From Acanthosepion lycidas (taxonomy: Eukaryota > Mollusca > Cephalopoda > Sepiida > Sepiidae): a DNA stretch of 64,000 nt. Below, in pieces: positions 34,291-46,120 of the stretch. Position numbers and translations under genes: made by a program. The stretch covers positions 40,862,393 to 40,926,392 of the forward strand of contig OZ010599.1 of assembly GCA_963932145.1 (NCBI GenBank), in the 5' to 3' direction. The first letter of the stretch is position 1. Each line of letters starts with the position of its first letter. The notes beneath the pieces were generated by a model, which had not been told where the DNA came from, did not search any database, and saw nothing but the letters and a program-made list of their open reading frames with translations.

Positions 34291-35131
34291 AAAAAAATGT
34301 CCTGGTTAATTCTAGTGTGTGGATGAGTTTATTAAAATCTCATCTTTTGTTTTGATAGTCAATAAAATAGCCTTCTGTTTTAAAAACAGGCAAGTGACAT
34401 TTAGAGTTTAATGGTACATTCTTCTTTTATTAAAACTTCTATTATGTGCATTTTTTTTTAGGATTTAATCTTAACCTTTTGTTAGATATAACTTCTATAA
34501 GAAAGAACTCTTCAATCTTTGTTTTTTTTTTTTTTAATTTCATAAAAATAGAAACAGTCTTATACTAAACAAGTGCCTAATAATGAGCTTAAAATCAAAA
34601 CTTTTGGTATAACCCTATGACTATCAGGTATACTAAAATGTAAGAAGCAAGAAAGGTGAAGGTACTGTTGTATAAATATATATGCCTGAGGGTGAGAGTT
34701 GAATTGACTTTTTCCTATTATAAAAGATAGAAACAGTTGTATAAATATGTGTAACTGGGAAGGAGTTGTTCCCCCTTGATTTTAATCTTCTGGCTATAGT
34801 GGAGAATAACTATTGAATAAAGCCTTGTAAAAGGTTTTTTGCTTTCATGTTAAATATTATTTTATATTATAAATATTGTACAGCCTCCCAATTTGAGACT
34901 TTTATTTTGTTAGGTTTGAAAACGGCAAAAAAAAAAGAAATTTTAAATCAAGTATCGAAACTCATTTCTTTTACAGAATTCTATAAACAATTATCTGGCA
35001 TGAAATTTGAATGGCTTTGTCCAATATATTCATTGTTTCATGCACTGGTTTTTGCTTTTGGATTGTTTCTTCTTGCTTGTGTACATGTTCTGATATAGAA
35101 AAATGAATGATGCTCTAAAGCAATTTTGACT
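34291..35131. other. AT-rich intergenic DNA, nothing recognised
   Basis: The 83-codon plus frame at 34847-35098 is mixed in composition but shows no splice context or known motif. Not called. Confidence 0.4.
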
Positions 35132-35479
35132 GCTCAAACTGCTGCGATTGTTTGTTTGCTGCTCAAACTGCCGCGATTCTTTGTTTGCTGCTCAAACTGC
35201 CGCGATTGTTTGTTTGCTGCTCAAACTGCCGCGATTGTTTGTTTGCTGCTCAAACTGCCGCGATTGTTTGTTTGCTGCTCAAACTGCCGCGATTGTTTGT
35301 TTGCTGCTCAAACTGCCGCGATTGTTTGTTTGCTGCTCAAACTGCCGCGATTGTTTGTTTGCTGCTCAAACTGCCGCGATTGTTTGTTTGCTGCTCAAAC
35401 TGCCGCGATTGTTTGTTTGCTGCTCAAACTGCCGCGATTGTTTGTTTGCTGCTCAAACTGCCGCGATTGTTTGTTTGCT
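35132..35479. repeat. 29-bp minisatellite, 12 copies
   Basis: The unit starts gctcaaactgccgcgattgt and ends ttgtttgct. Copies start at 35132, 35161 and every 29 bp to 35451. All are near-identical, with only the first two deviating. At 29 bp the frame rotates, and the unit has no stop in any plus frame, giving overlapping Cys/Leu-rich frames of up to 144 codons. The ccgcg core makes it locally GC- and CpG-rich in an AT-rich setting. There is no initiation, splice or homology support for translation. Confidence 0.9.
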
Positions 35480-35731
35480 ACAGGACTGAATGGGTTTAAA
35501 ATAATGTTTCCTGTTACGTTTCTCCTGAGTATCATAAATGTTTTTCATTTGGATAATTAATTCTAAACTCTATATTCCTGTACTACATTGACAAATTGTG
35601 GCTATTTGATATATCTCTTGAAATCAGAAACCTTCATTAAATGTAACTTAATCCACTTTTAGTATCCACAAATTGCAGAGAAAAAAAAAAATACTGCAAT
35701 AATGGCAGTTGTTGTTTACCAGTAAAGTAGG

Positions 35732-35764
<33 letters not shown>

Positions 35765-36569
35765 AATACATGTACTGATAAAATACCTAACATTTTGAAC
35801 ATTGAAAAAGTGATGCCCAGTTTCTTACAACCATAAAACTCTTGATGGGATTGTTCTAGTCCTCTCATAACAACTTTTTAGTGTTGAAAAATTCAATCTT
35901 TTGAATTTAAAAAAAAAAAAAAAAAAAATCCTACATTAAATGCATCAGTCATACTTCTGCTCTGATATTCCAAGAACCAAGCTATAGTTTTTTTTTTATT
36001 ATGAATAGCATCAGATCAATGACTATTTATATTTGCTCTTACCATAATCTGAAATAAGTTTTCTTTTTAACAAATCCATGAAAATTCTTTGAATTCTAAT
36101 TTGATATATCTTAATGTTTAGGTCAATTAAGACCTGATAATCATGTGAGTTAGCACTGATGTTTCTTTACATTTTTTCTTCATTAGAGACTGAAAAACCA
36201 TTACTCTTAATATAGTTAGGTAATGCTTTTATCATTAAGCATTATACTAAATGCCCCAGGGCCTTTCAAGGTACTTAATCGGTAGTAATTCAGCAAGAAT
36301 AGCAATTTAACCATCAGAATTATAACTTTTGAGCATTAGATTAAGGATGAAAATTTACTTTCATGCTCACCAGTGTGTTCATGAGGTTTATTCACAAAAT
36401 TTTAAAATGAGAAGTCTATTTGAATATATTTGATGAAACATTCTCAAATATAATTTTGTTATTTGTATTTCTCTTGTTTTTTTTTTTTTCTTTCTCCTCT
36501 TATTTTTTCCTTGCAACATTTAGAATGACATCCACTCACTGTTAGCAAGTAATCCAGACTAAAAAATAA
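35480..36569. other. AT-rich intergenic DNA
   Basis: A runs at 35739-35762 and 35910-35928, T run at 36478-36490. No gene. Confidence 0.5.
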
Positions 36570-36665
36570 AAATAAGTAACAAGTTTCCTGTGAGATTCAA
36601 ACTTGCATTTCTTCTCCGAAAATTTGTCTATCCAAGCCAGCTACCTTACTGATTAGGCTATGAAA
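36570..36665 (-). mobile_element. Possible tRNA-derived SINE head
   Basis: On the minus strand, catagcctaatcagtaagg (A-box-like region) and gcaagtttgaatctcac (B-box-like) stand about 50 nt apart, as in a tRNA-derived promoter. No body could be matched. Confidence 0.4.
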
Positions 36666-36744
36666 ACTTGCCAGTTACAGAAACTCAAATCTAACCAAAT
36701 GAAAAATGTTTAACTTGAGCTATCCAAAAATGTTATTGTGCCCT

Positions 36745-37165
36745 TCTTTACAGCAGCGAATGTTGGATGATTTCCTCAAAGATGAAGAAGAAACTCTAGG
36801 CGACAGAGATGTAGTTCTACAGAAGGATGCTAATGATATTATGGGCTGAACGTGTGAGCAACAATGAAATCTTAGAGTGGTTGCAAACAAGGAAGATTAT
36901 ACTTAATATCAGGAAGAGGCAGCTGAAGTTTCTGGGACACATAATGAAGGAGGGCCTGGAGAATTTGATACTCACAGGTTGAATAGAGAGAAAGAGAGAC
37001 AAGGGAAAACAACACATGACATACCAGGCAGGCTTAAGTGAGTGTTTAACAGAATGTGGTCTGGGGGAGGAAGCAGAGGGAATGAACTTGTTGAGAGCTG
37101 CAAGGGATAGCAGGTGGAGAGCCATGATTGTCTACATCCTTAAAGGACATGGCACATAGAAAGTG
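36745..37165 (+). mobile_element. LINE-B C-terminal copy
   Basis: Plus-strand sequence gcgaatgttggatgatttcc, gttctacagaaggatgc, gctgaagtttctgggacac, ggagagccatgattgtc and aaaggacatggcac aligns with 14330-14760 from the ECW block to the end. Frames are broken several times. Confidence 0.7.
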
Positions 37166-37664
37166 GATATTTTTTTGTTTTTTCTTAACCCCCTTGGTAT
37201 TACTGAGATATGGTTTTGGAAAGCTATAATATTTACAAAGTCGATTTCAGTGACCTAGTTGATGTGGCAGGTGTGTTGAAATACAGTAATACTCAATTGC
37301 AGATTCATTCATGCACTCCCAGACTGTAGGTGCATTAAACTAACAGGCACATTTAAGCACTTTCAACCTTAAAGGGTTAAGTGAGACCAAAGTCTAAAGG
37401 CTTTAAATATCAATAATTGCATGCTGGGTCTCTTGAAATGAGATCAGTGGTGTTTTCAATGGTGTTTTCAATGTAACTCCTAATATAAAAATGTTGATTG
37501 TTAACAATAACTGACTCACAAAGAAAAGAAGGAAAAGGTTTTGTTTAAAACATTTTAAAAGGCAGTTTTTAAATAAAAGCTATTTAATTGACAAATTGAG
37601 AAGCACTGTCCATCTTATTGATGACTTCAGATGATCACTGAATTTAAAAAGGAACAAGTTTCAT
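37166..37664. other. Intergenic DNA, nothing recognised
   Basis: ggtgttttcaatg is repeated directly at 37450-37475. Nothing else noted. Confidence 0.5.
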
Positions 37665-38045
37665 TGTAGATTCACACTCCTTCCTGATTTTTGAACAGGA
37701 GTAGAGGTTTATCCTTTATTTCCTGTTTAGGATTGGATTTCTGGTTCCTTCTAAAATCTACTTAAACTCCACTTCTGACATCTCTGCCTAAACTCTGAAA
37801 TTTTATTTACATTTTTTTTCCCCCACAATAGGGGTAGATATGTTTGCCTACCATCTGGTGCACACTCTTCCCCAATCTTTTGAACAAGAGTAGTGGTTTA
37901 TCCCTTGTTTCCTGTTTAAGATTCGGTTTCCAGTTCCTTTTAAAGTTTTCTAATTCTCTTTCACTCCCAGTTGTCCCTTGCATGTTAGTGGAAATATCAC
38001 CTTGATTGGGGTGAATTGATTTAAAAAAAAAAAAAAAAAAAAAAT
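37665..38045 (+). repeat. Repeat family D, two units, plus LINE-A tail
   Basis: Unit 1 (37665-37800) and unit 2 (37860-37955) share aacaggagtagaggtttatc / aacaagagtagtggtttatc, tttcctgttta and ttccagttcctt. A third copy is at 44385-44525. Unit 2 runs into a LINE-A 3' UTR (cttgcatgttagtgg..ggggtgaattgattt) and an A run (38022-38044). Family D may therefore be an internal part of a LINE-A variant. Confidence 0.45.
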
Positions 38046-38559
38046 GCAACAAATTAAGTCAAAATTTGAACACAACTCACCAATTTCACTTTCAATACCA
38101 TTGCATTACTCACACACCCAAAAATAAAATACTATTTTTAAAAAGAATATCAATAGTTCTATTACAGTTGATAGTTTCACGTTCATGTTTATTAAAAGAA
38201 AAAGAAATTCAGGAAAACCTTCTCAACTAGCAATGCATATTAATTAATTTCTTGAACTACTATTCAATCCTTAAAATGTCTTTTCCTGCCAAGCAGACAG
38301 AACCTCTTGAACTCTGCTTTCTTGACCACCTTTACATGTGCCAGAATCTCCTACTTTTGATGCTCAAGTTATTTTTGTTTTTTTGCCAGTTTCTTTAGTA
38401 TTTGCGCAGATTTAAGATTTAGGAAAACTTTAATGTCTCTTGGAAAAGATTTTTCATCAATCTTGTTTTGATAAAAATGGAAATCTTTCTTCTCTTCCAA
38501 GAGAACTTGAACACTATTGACTAGTTTCTTCCATTCTTTGTGTTTTTCTTTAGTTCTTC

Positions 38560-38745
38560 ACTCCTCAAATCAGTACAGTCCCTTAGCTTATCCACAAGTT
38601 TTAGTTAGTCTTCCTCCCTTCTGTTTTCCATGCTTAAGCTTCCACAAGAACTTCTTGCTTATGGAATTCTCTTCCAGCTTCTTGCTTTCCAATTTTTCTT
38701 ATTCTTTAAATAAATCTTCAGAATCTATTGTTATGCAGGGTGTGG
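38560..38745 (+). mobile_element. LINE-A fragment
   Basis: aagaacttcttgcttatgg, aattctcttccagc and ttcttgctttcc match the LWNSLP-encoding region of the other copies (cttatggaattctctt). Flanks are diverged. Confidence 0.45.
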
Positions 38746-38984
38746 CAGAAATACCTCCTGCATAATGCTAAGACATTAATGACAATGGTATCTTCATCTT
38801 AGCTAATGCCTTATCATTATGTGCAAGGTATTGCTATTTCCCCCCTGTACATACATAATTAAACACTGTACCAGTAGTAAAAACACAATTAAACAATACA
38901 TTATCCACTGACTGAAGTATTTTGAATTAAATATTGTTACCACATCTCATCCTGACATAGCATCTTGGCTTCAGTCACTTTCTC
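38746..38984. other. Unassigned; diffuse inverted repeat
   Basis: aatacctcctgcataat (38749) and attatgtgcaaggtatt (38816-38832) form an imperfect inverted pair resembling the ends of the 6099-6149 repeat (aatacctcccacata / tatgtgggaggtatt). Possibly a related small MITE. Confidence 0.4.
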
Positions 38985-39640
38985 ACTGAAATAATATAGC
39001 TTCTCAGTGTCTTTTCTATAAATATTTTAATGGTAATTGTTCTGATGAACTTTCCTCTAGAGTACCTAAACTTTATGAATTTAAACATAGTACTTGGTTG
39101 GTGGCAAGTTTTCATCATTTTACAGTTAAATCTCTTAGATGTAACTGTAAGTTCTATGCTAACAGTTTCTTCTCTTACACGTCTTGCTTGTGGAACTCTC
39201 TTCTGCCTTTCTTAATTTCCCATAAGCCATGATCTTCAAAATTTAAATGTAATGTCAATTGCTATCTTCTGTCTTAATTCCTGTTCTTTTATTGTTTTCT
39301 TTAATAATTGTTGTAGCATACCTACAGACAATGATGGGTATGTTCCCATTCACATAAATACAGTAGTAAATACTGTATGTTGGTCTGCAGTTGGAGATTC
39401 ATTGTGGAATTCACTTAACTCACTTCTAGCAGTAGACGACTACTTCTATGTGCCGCTGTCAGATTTTATATGTGTTGTTCATGTCCTAAGTATTATCATT
39501 CATTACCAACTTTTGTGTGATTATTGTATTCAGTAACCATCTCTAGGTTACAACAATAATGCTTTCTTTTCCTCATACTCAGTAACCCCCTTGCATCTTA
39601 GTAGCTTTATTGCCTTTCTTTTCTTTCCTCCTCCAAATAG
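38985..39640 (+). mobile_element. LINE-A 3' end carrying a TAA-flanked MITE
   Basis: cttttctataaatatttta, gttctgatgaactttcc, gtggaactctcttctgcc, tttaaatgtaatgtcaattg and the 3' UTR (39560-39640, acccccttgcatcttagtag) are in order, interrupted at 39308-39556 by the MITE. The downstream half resumes exactly as in the copy at 19735-19850. Confidence 0.7.
39308..39556. mobile_element. Harbinger-like MITE, 249 bp, TAA target duplication
   Basis: Starts ttgttgtagcatacctac and ends ctaggttacaacaa; ttgttgta is inverted at the ends. TAA flanks both sides (39305-39307, 39557-39559). It is the reverse-complement counterpart of 24115-24345, with extended similarity throughout (ggagattcattgtggaattc, gttcattaccaac-like). 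Confidence 0.75.
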
Positions 39641-39644
39641 GCTT

Positions 39645-39975
39645 AATTAATTGCAGTCTTTTAATACATAGTGATTCCGTCACACTTTAGTTTCTCTGTA
39701 GAGCTCCCTATTTGTGTTCTTTACATGATACACCAAGTATAGCCCTAAGCATTTTTGTATATGTACCAACAAGTCTATAGTTTTTAAATCCAGCTTTCAA
39801 CACCATAGAGCAGCATGCATTCCACTGTGGCTCAAAAGAGATTCATTTTCAAATGGTTCTGAAGATTCAACTTTATAGTTACCATTTTGTTTTTTGCCCC
39901 TCAGTTTTGTCCAATTCTAATCTCCTTGTCCATTTCACTTGACTGAATCTTATTGATTGATTTTTTACAGTTTAT
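39645..39975 (-). mobile_element. LINE-C reverse-transcriptase C-terminal remnant
   Basis: Minus-strand codons near 39808-39720 give MLLYGVESWI and, after stops, TYTKMLRAILGVSCKEHK, matching the LLYGSETWT..TYTKMLRAILN C-terminal segment of a widespread animal RTE-like non-LTR family (from memory). Multiple stops. A third LINE lineage, distinct from A and B. Confidence 0.55.
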
Positions 39976-40269
39976 CAACCTTTGCAGGCTATTTGAAGAC
40001 CGAAAATACTTTGAGAATGTAAGATTTTTTGGGGAGATAATGATTTACTGATAAATCCTACTAATTAACCCATAGCTGGAGGGAGAAAAAGTACTGACTG
40101 AACCTGACCAGAATATCAAAAATGGAAAGTCTACTTGAATTGATGACATCATGAACAAAATATTGATAAGGAATTCAGATTTTTCTCTTTATATTTCATA
40201 ATCTGAAATTGAATTCTTTTGAATATGCTAAGTATTTTTCTTTACACACACACACATATATATATTCAG

Positions 40270-40650
40270 GACATAGGCAATCATGGCTCTCCGCAACTTC
40301 ATTTTTTTTTTTTTTTTTTTTTTTACTCTAACTTTGGACTTTTTACCATCCCTATTTGTCCATATTCTACTTTCCATCCAGGCAAATTTATGTTGGTTCC
40401 TTGTTCTTCCCCCTTCCTTCTCTTTCTTTTAATATGTCCTGTGAGTATTAAACTCTCTATGTCCACTTTCCTCATTATGTATCGATGAAATTTCAGCTCT
40501 CTCTTTCTAAGTATCAGTTTTCTTTATCCAATTTTTCTTGTTGCTTACATGTTCTGCCTATAGTATTCTTAGCATTCATTGATAGAACCACATCTCTGTT
40601 GCTTCAAGTCTATTCATTTGTGAGGTGATTCTTCAACATTTTAAGTGTTA
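40270..40650 (-). mobile_element. LINE-B C-terminal copy
   Basis: caatcatggctctccgcaac at the left, then after a T run (40303-40324) ttaatatgtcctgtgagtat, tagtattcttagcattc and gttgcttcaagtctattc, the reverse complement of the LINE-B coding end. Strongly decayed. A (CA)n(TA)n tract lies at 40242-40265. Confidence 0.6.
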
Positions 40651-41570
40651 ATATTGAATAAAAACTTTCAAAGTTAATAAAGTACATCAATTAATTTCCA
40701 CTAAATTGGCATATCTTTGAAATTCAAGTTGTTTATTTATGATATACCATGAAACTTTACTAATATCAGTTGGTTGATGCCAGTTGTGAAAAAAACTTGC
40801 TTAAGATCTGGCACTTATATAAGAGGGTGCTGAAAAGTTATTGGTCCAACCCACTTCCCAAAATCTATCCAATCATCAGAATTTGGTGGTAGTGATATCT
40901 TGTGCTGCATACTTTTCATTTTCAGCACCTTGATATCCTTCACTTATACTTAGCTATGGTTTAATAAATCCATTAACTCTGTATACTTGTGTATTTTTTC
41001 CTAGCAGCCTTTGCCAGGCACTCCATATTCCTGGGTTTTAATCTTCTGTATTATGTAGACTTAATTTCTTCTCAAGCCTGTTAGAATTGTTTGGTAGAAC
41101 TAGCCATTTTTGGTTTTATATACATTCAAGATTCATACAAACACCTACACAGCTAGTTTTTCAGATCATAATCTCTCAACAAATTTTCATTACTAATTGT
41201 TGAATATCAGTTAGTTCTTACTTTATTCTATAATCACATGTTAGTACAAGTAATGTTTTCTTTTCACCAATACAAATTTGACTCTTATGAAGAATGAAAG
41301 CACACACACGTACATTATAGGTTCTCATGACATTGAAAGAAAGCGCAGTTCTGGCATCATCAATCTCTATAATGATTGTCTGGCTGCCTCTTTAAAAGCT
41401 CTCCAGTTACCTCACACTGTTGCTAACTTCTCTTGTGAAGAGACAAGCTTTTATTTCCCAGCTTTTAAATATCAAGTTAGGTCCCAAATGCAATACTCAT
41501 TTTCTTAGCCTTTACTCACTCACTCACTCTTTCTTTCTCCCTTTTGATGCCAGACTGGTATTTTTCTTTT
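40651..41570. other. AT-rich intergenic DNA
   Basis: gggtgctgaaaagttattgg with aacccacttcccaaaa (40827-40862) recurs in similar form at 6178-6208 and 61840-61880. This short shared motif may mark another dispersed repeat. No gene. Confidence 0.4.
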
Positions 41571-41646
41571 TCCTTCTCTTCATCTTTTTCCTTCTCTTCA
41601 TCTTTTTCCTTCTCTTCATCTTTTTCCTTCTCTTCATCTTTTTCCT
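41571..41646. repeat. 18-bp pyrimidine tandem repeat
   Basis: ttccttctcttcatcttt is repeated about four times, followed by a T run at 41651-41670. Confidence 0.85.
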
Positions 41647-41670
41647 AGCTTTTTTTTTTTTTTTTTTTTT

Positions 41671-44384
41671 GGTCTTTATTTTTTACATTTAGGTACTTTT
41701 CTTGGTTTTATTTAGTCAATATTTCTCTCCACTTTTTCAAATTATGCATTAGTCATTTTGCGTTCTCTCTCTCCATTTTTTTTTTTATTTTATTTTTTAT
41801 TTATTTACCAAATATTTCCATAATTCCCTTTGAGCTAGAAAACTGTTTTGCATGGGAACTAGTGAAGTGCATTTTATATTTTAGAGAAAGTCCACAAATT
41901 ACACCACAACTTAAATAAATTGGTCCAATAGTTTGGGAAATAATTTTTGTAGATTAGTATTCTTTAGACTTTCTTCAGGCCACGTCACTTGTCAGAATTG
42001 AAAGATATTGATCTGTTATTGATTTAGAATGGTAGTCCTGTTTATATTATCAATACAATGTCAAATCAATCCCTGGTATTTACAGAGTTATTGGACTTAG
42101 TCTGTCACTTAACTATTACAAATGTCAAGTTTGAAACTGCTAACATCATTAATATTTACATTTTCTTTATAGCTTTTAAACAATCTTTTAAAACCATTTT
42201 TTTCATAGGAATTCTTTTGGAAGCACGTGCAAACATTTGAGGTCAATAATTATTTATTTTAAATGAAGATAAAACATACATTTTCTTAATGTATATACCC
42301 ATTTGTTCTTTATTTAAAAGATCTTTTTTGCAACTCCCCTTTCAAAATCATTTTTATACTCAAAACAGCTAAGTAAAAATCGATTTAACTGTATTGATAT
42401 TATAAACAGGATGCCCCTCCAAATCAATATTTTTTTTATTCTAACAAATGTTGTATCCTAAGAAAAGTCTAATCTACAAAAAATTATTCCCTCAGAAATT
42501 TTCTCAATATTTTGAGAGGACCATTCTATTTAATTAGTGCCCAAAATACAAACACAGACCTTAAAATGTGTATATAATTATACAAAGCTCAAGAAGTTAC
42601 TTCAGAAGTAAAATTTGATACTGTAAATTACATCACTGCCTCTGCTTAACACTTTTTCAATTTATCATTTGATTGATCATATAATTTGAAATGTGCTTGA
42701 TGGTTAGAGAGATAAAGATAGCACTTGCAATGGAAAAGAAGTTTTGTTTTATTCAGTTAATTTCCATTTCAGTTGAAGTTGTTTTATTCCTTAGTTTATT
42801 ATTATTATTATTATTATTATTGAAAAATTTCCCTTGTAAATGTTATATATTTCTTATTTACATTTTTGTAAACACAAACAAAAAGGATTCGGGTTATTCT
42901 TTCTTGTATTTTCCATACTTTCTTGCAGGTATATAAAATGAATTTTCATTTTTAATTATTATTTAATATCTCATTGAATAAGACAGGAATATATGCATTT
43001 TGGAAAAGTCATGGAATTTTCATATATTCCGAGAAACACTTGGATAAAACTGTTAGTGGAACAAAATCGTTAATGCTATTTCTGAAGAGCCATGTAATTT
43101 TCCAAGATTACAGATCTTTATTAGAAAGTTTTTCTGATTCTATGCCAGACATTTTTTCTATTTTTAAGAGCCCCTTTTCAAGCTAAGTGCTTAGTACTGC
43201 CAGTGAATCTTCACATTTTATCCTCTGTCTGAAAACCCAAGAAAATGGAGTGTTAGATGGGCAAATAATAAAGATGGCTTTTGTTTGTTTCAAAATACTT
43301 TGCTTGCTTTCTCTCTCTCTCTCTCTCAATATCTGCCTTTAAAAATATTTCATGTGCATGCATGCATAACCTGGAAGTATTTTCAGTTAAATAATTCATT
43401 GTAGGAAGAAGCAGCTTTGTCTTTATAAATTAAATCACTTATAAAAATATTACTTTATAGATGCAGTTTGTGTTAACAGGCTCTTGTCACATGCTATGAC
43501 AGATGTCAGTAGCATATTTGTAAAGATTGATTTGAATAAAATTCAATTGATTAGTTCCAAGGTGGATGTAATTCAATCTTTAAAAAAAAATTAAAAAAAA
43601 ACAATTGAAATCTTAAGGATTAAAATTAAAAACTTCATTTTTATTTCTCTAGATGTTAAAGTTTCTTTTTAAATGAATCATTTTTTAAGTTAATTAACCT
43701 TAAACCTGGTGATCATTCAAGCAGGCAATTATTTTTTAAAATTCTTGTGCATTTTAAATTAAAACTTTTTATGTGTGCTTGGTTAGCAAACAATCTGTCC
43801 TCATTCTTTTCTCCCAATCAGTTGTCTTGTTTATTGTAAATTTGTCAGGACAAAAAGAAAATAGAATAATAAAACACAAAAGCCTTGATGATTATGTATA
43901 AATAATTTGTTTCTTTTCCAGGAATTATTCTTAATCTTGAATGAAGGAATAACTCTAAAATGGAGAGATAATGTACCTTTGAGAATATTTGTCTTGAAAA
44001 TGATTTGGCAATTCTACATTTAAAAAATATCCCAATTATTGTATTATGTCAAGACATCTCTGTTGACTTTTATAAGCATCAGCTTAAACCATACAGATAT
44101 ACATATTAAGCCAGCAATTTTCAGTATGGTCATCCAAAAAGCTAAACTCTGGATACTGAAAATTAGTCTATAAGAGTATTTTGAATATGAGCACAGGATA
44201 TTTGGTACTGAAGATACTAGAAATTGTTACAGGTCAGTTTACAGTCAGACCATTATTTCCAGATAAGAGACATCTTTTATATTTACCACATAAAATTCAA
44301 AACATTTATAATTAAAGTTCTCTATGCAAGTGTTTTCTTTTTTATTATTATTTAAAAAAAAAAAAAACTGTTTAGGTATGTGCA
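41671..44384. other. AT-rich intergenic DNA
   Basis: (TTA)n at about 42801-42822 and (CT)n at 43310-43327. The frame at 42974-43186 is unremarkable. No gene or repeat supported across 2.7 kb. Confidence 0.5.
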
Positions 44385-44525
44385 TATCTTCGGGTTCTTA
44401 CTCCACTCTAGTCTTTTGAACAGGAGTAGAAATTTATCCTTTGTTTCCTGTTTAAGGTTTCCAGTCCCAAAGTCTACTTCAACTCTATACTCATAATGTC
44501 CCCACCTATTTGCTAAATAAATCTT
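44385..44525 (+). repeat. Repeat family D copy
   Basis: tcttttgaacaggagtag, aatttatcctttgtttcc, tgtttaaggtttccagt and aaagtctacttcaactc match the units at 37.7-37.95 kb. Confidence 0.5.
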
Positions 44526-44846
44526 GACTCTTCAAGTCAATAATTAGCTGTCTATATTTCCTATTATCTTGCCCTTTCTTATGCTAATACAACTCCACAC
44601 AGTAATTCTCTACCTTGAGTGGCCTTTGGGCCTTGTATTGGGTGAACATTAGTTAAAAAAATATTTAACATCATGGAAATTGGAATTAGCAAACTAAGTT
44701 CAAACTCTGACTGCATTCTGTTTGTATGTGCCCTTGAAACAGGCATGAATAGTTCCTGGTTAAAAAGAGTTTAAATTCAGTAATTATGTAAATTAATAAA
44801 ATAATTTGTACCACCACCATCAAAAAAAAAATTAAATTAAATAATC

Positions 44847-44892
<46 letters not shown>

Positions 44893-45949
44893 TATGATAG
44901 AATTTAATTTTAGATCCTGTATTTGTTTTTGCAATTTTTTTCTCAAAGATAAATAGGACTATTTTCTTGATTACTTGGAAGCAACAATTCTAAAAGAATC
45001 TTGGAATCTTGAACCAACTGAAGACTTGTCAGTATATTTTTAAAGCAAAATTTATACACTGTAACTCATTTGATTGTACTTATTTTAGATGATTAGAAAA
45101 CCTATCAAGGTTGGATACTTTTGCTATCTATAATACATTTTGTTGAATATATTATAAATCCCTTTTTCTTTGATATTAACTATTTAAGAGAGTCTGATAA
45201 AATATCTTGGAAAAATTTATCATGGATTTTCTTACTTAAATCCAACAAGGATTCAAAACACTTGATAAATTATGGCAAAGTCAATAAAAGCAATGATTGT
45301 CCTGGAGCAGCTGACAAGATATCATGAAAAACATTATTTCACTCTTAAGAGATTAAATCAATCAATAGTTTTAGCTTTATATGATAAAATTATATATAAA
45401 TCTTTATATATCAAAAACAGTTTTAGGAAAATCATTGAAATCGTGAAAAATCTTTTTTGTGTGACATGTTTCATTCTTTAGGACATCATCGGACTGAAGT
45501 GATGTTTATACTGATGTGACTATACATGCATGCAAAGGAGAGATAACCCTTAAGTTTTCAACTTTTAAAATTTAGATTTTTTTTTTTCCACGTGTGTAGT
45601 CGCATCAATGTAAATATTGCTTTAGTCTAAAGAACTCCTAAAGGACAAAATCTATCATATGAAAACTTTTCATCTTTGTTATAAATTTTCCTAAGATATG
45701 AAATGTATACATTCAGTATATTCTCTGGGTGAGTTTTGATAATTAAGCAATAAAATCTTCTTTTATGATTGACATCAACTCTCTTGCCACATTCACCTTC
45801 ACAGTGTGAAATTTTATCACTTTAAATGACAATTTTAAGAAATGTTGTTAAAAGCCAAACATTGCAGGGAGCTAAATCTGGTTTGTGGTGTATGCTGACA
45901 GATCAAGATGAGGAAGAAGAAGAGGAGGAGTTAGGATATATAAAATGGT
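44526..45949. other. AT-rich intergenic DNA with T tract
   Basis: A near-continuous T run lies at 44847-44887. No gene or repeat supported. Confidence 0.5.
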
Positions 45950-46120
45950 TGGATACTTTCTGGATTTTCCATGGGATCCTCAGATTTTCTAATTTTCACC
46001 TTCTCAATTGCAGGTTTCCTTTCATTGTAGCCTGCATGCTTTCAACATTTTCAGGTGTTCTGCATGTTGAAGGCCATTCAGCAGCTCCCTGGCCAAATTT
46101 AAAATGTCAGTTCTAAAATT
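45950..46120 (-). mobile_element. Possible transposase helix-turn-helix remnant
   Basis: Minus frame codons near 46100-45990 read AAEWPSTCRTPENVESMQAT and then an LQLRRWKLENL-like segment. TPENVxxMxxxIxxN followed by an L-rich helix resembles the N-terminal HTH of mariner-like transposases (TPENIxxVRxxVxxNP). Stops are present and no DDE/D core was found. Tentative. Confidence 0.3.

Noticed and set aside
34847-35098. 83-codon plus frame upstream of the 29-bp minisatellite
   Set aside because: No splice context or recognised motif; AT-driven residues predominate.
35126-35560. Cys-rich protein of up to 144 residues in the 29-bp repeat
   Set aside because: The same unit is read in three frames, near-identity extends to silent positions, and there is no start or splice support. 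Kept only as a minisatellite.
45826-46116. 96-codon plus frame with an acidic EEEEEE run
   Set aside because: The acidic run is a gaagaagaagaggaggag simple repeat, and the opposite strand offers a more plausible transposase-like reading.
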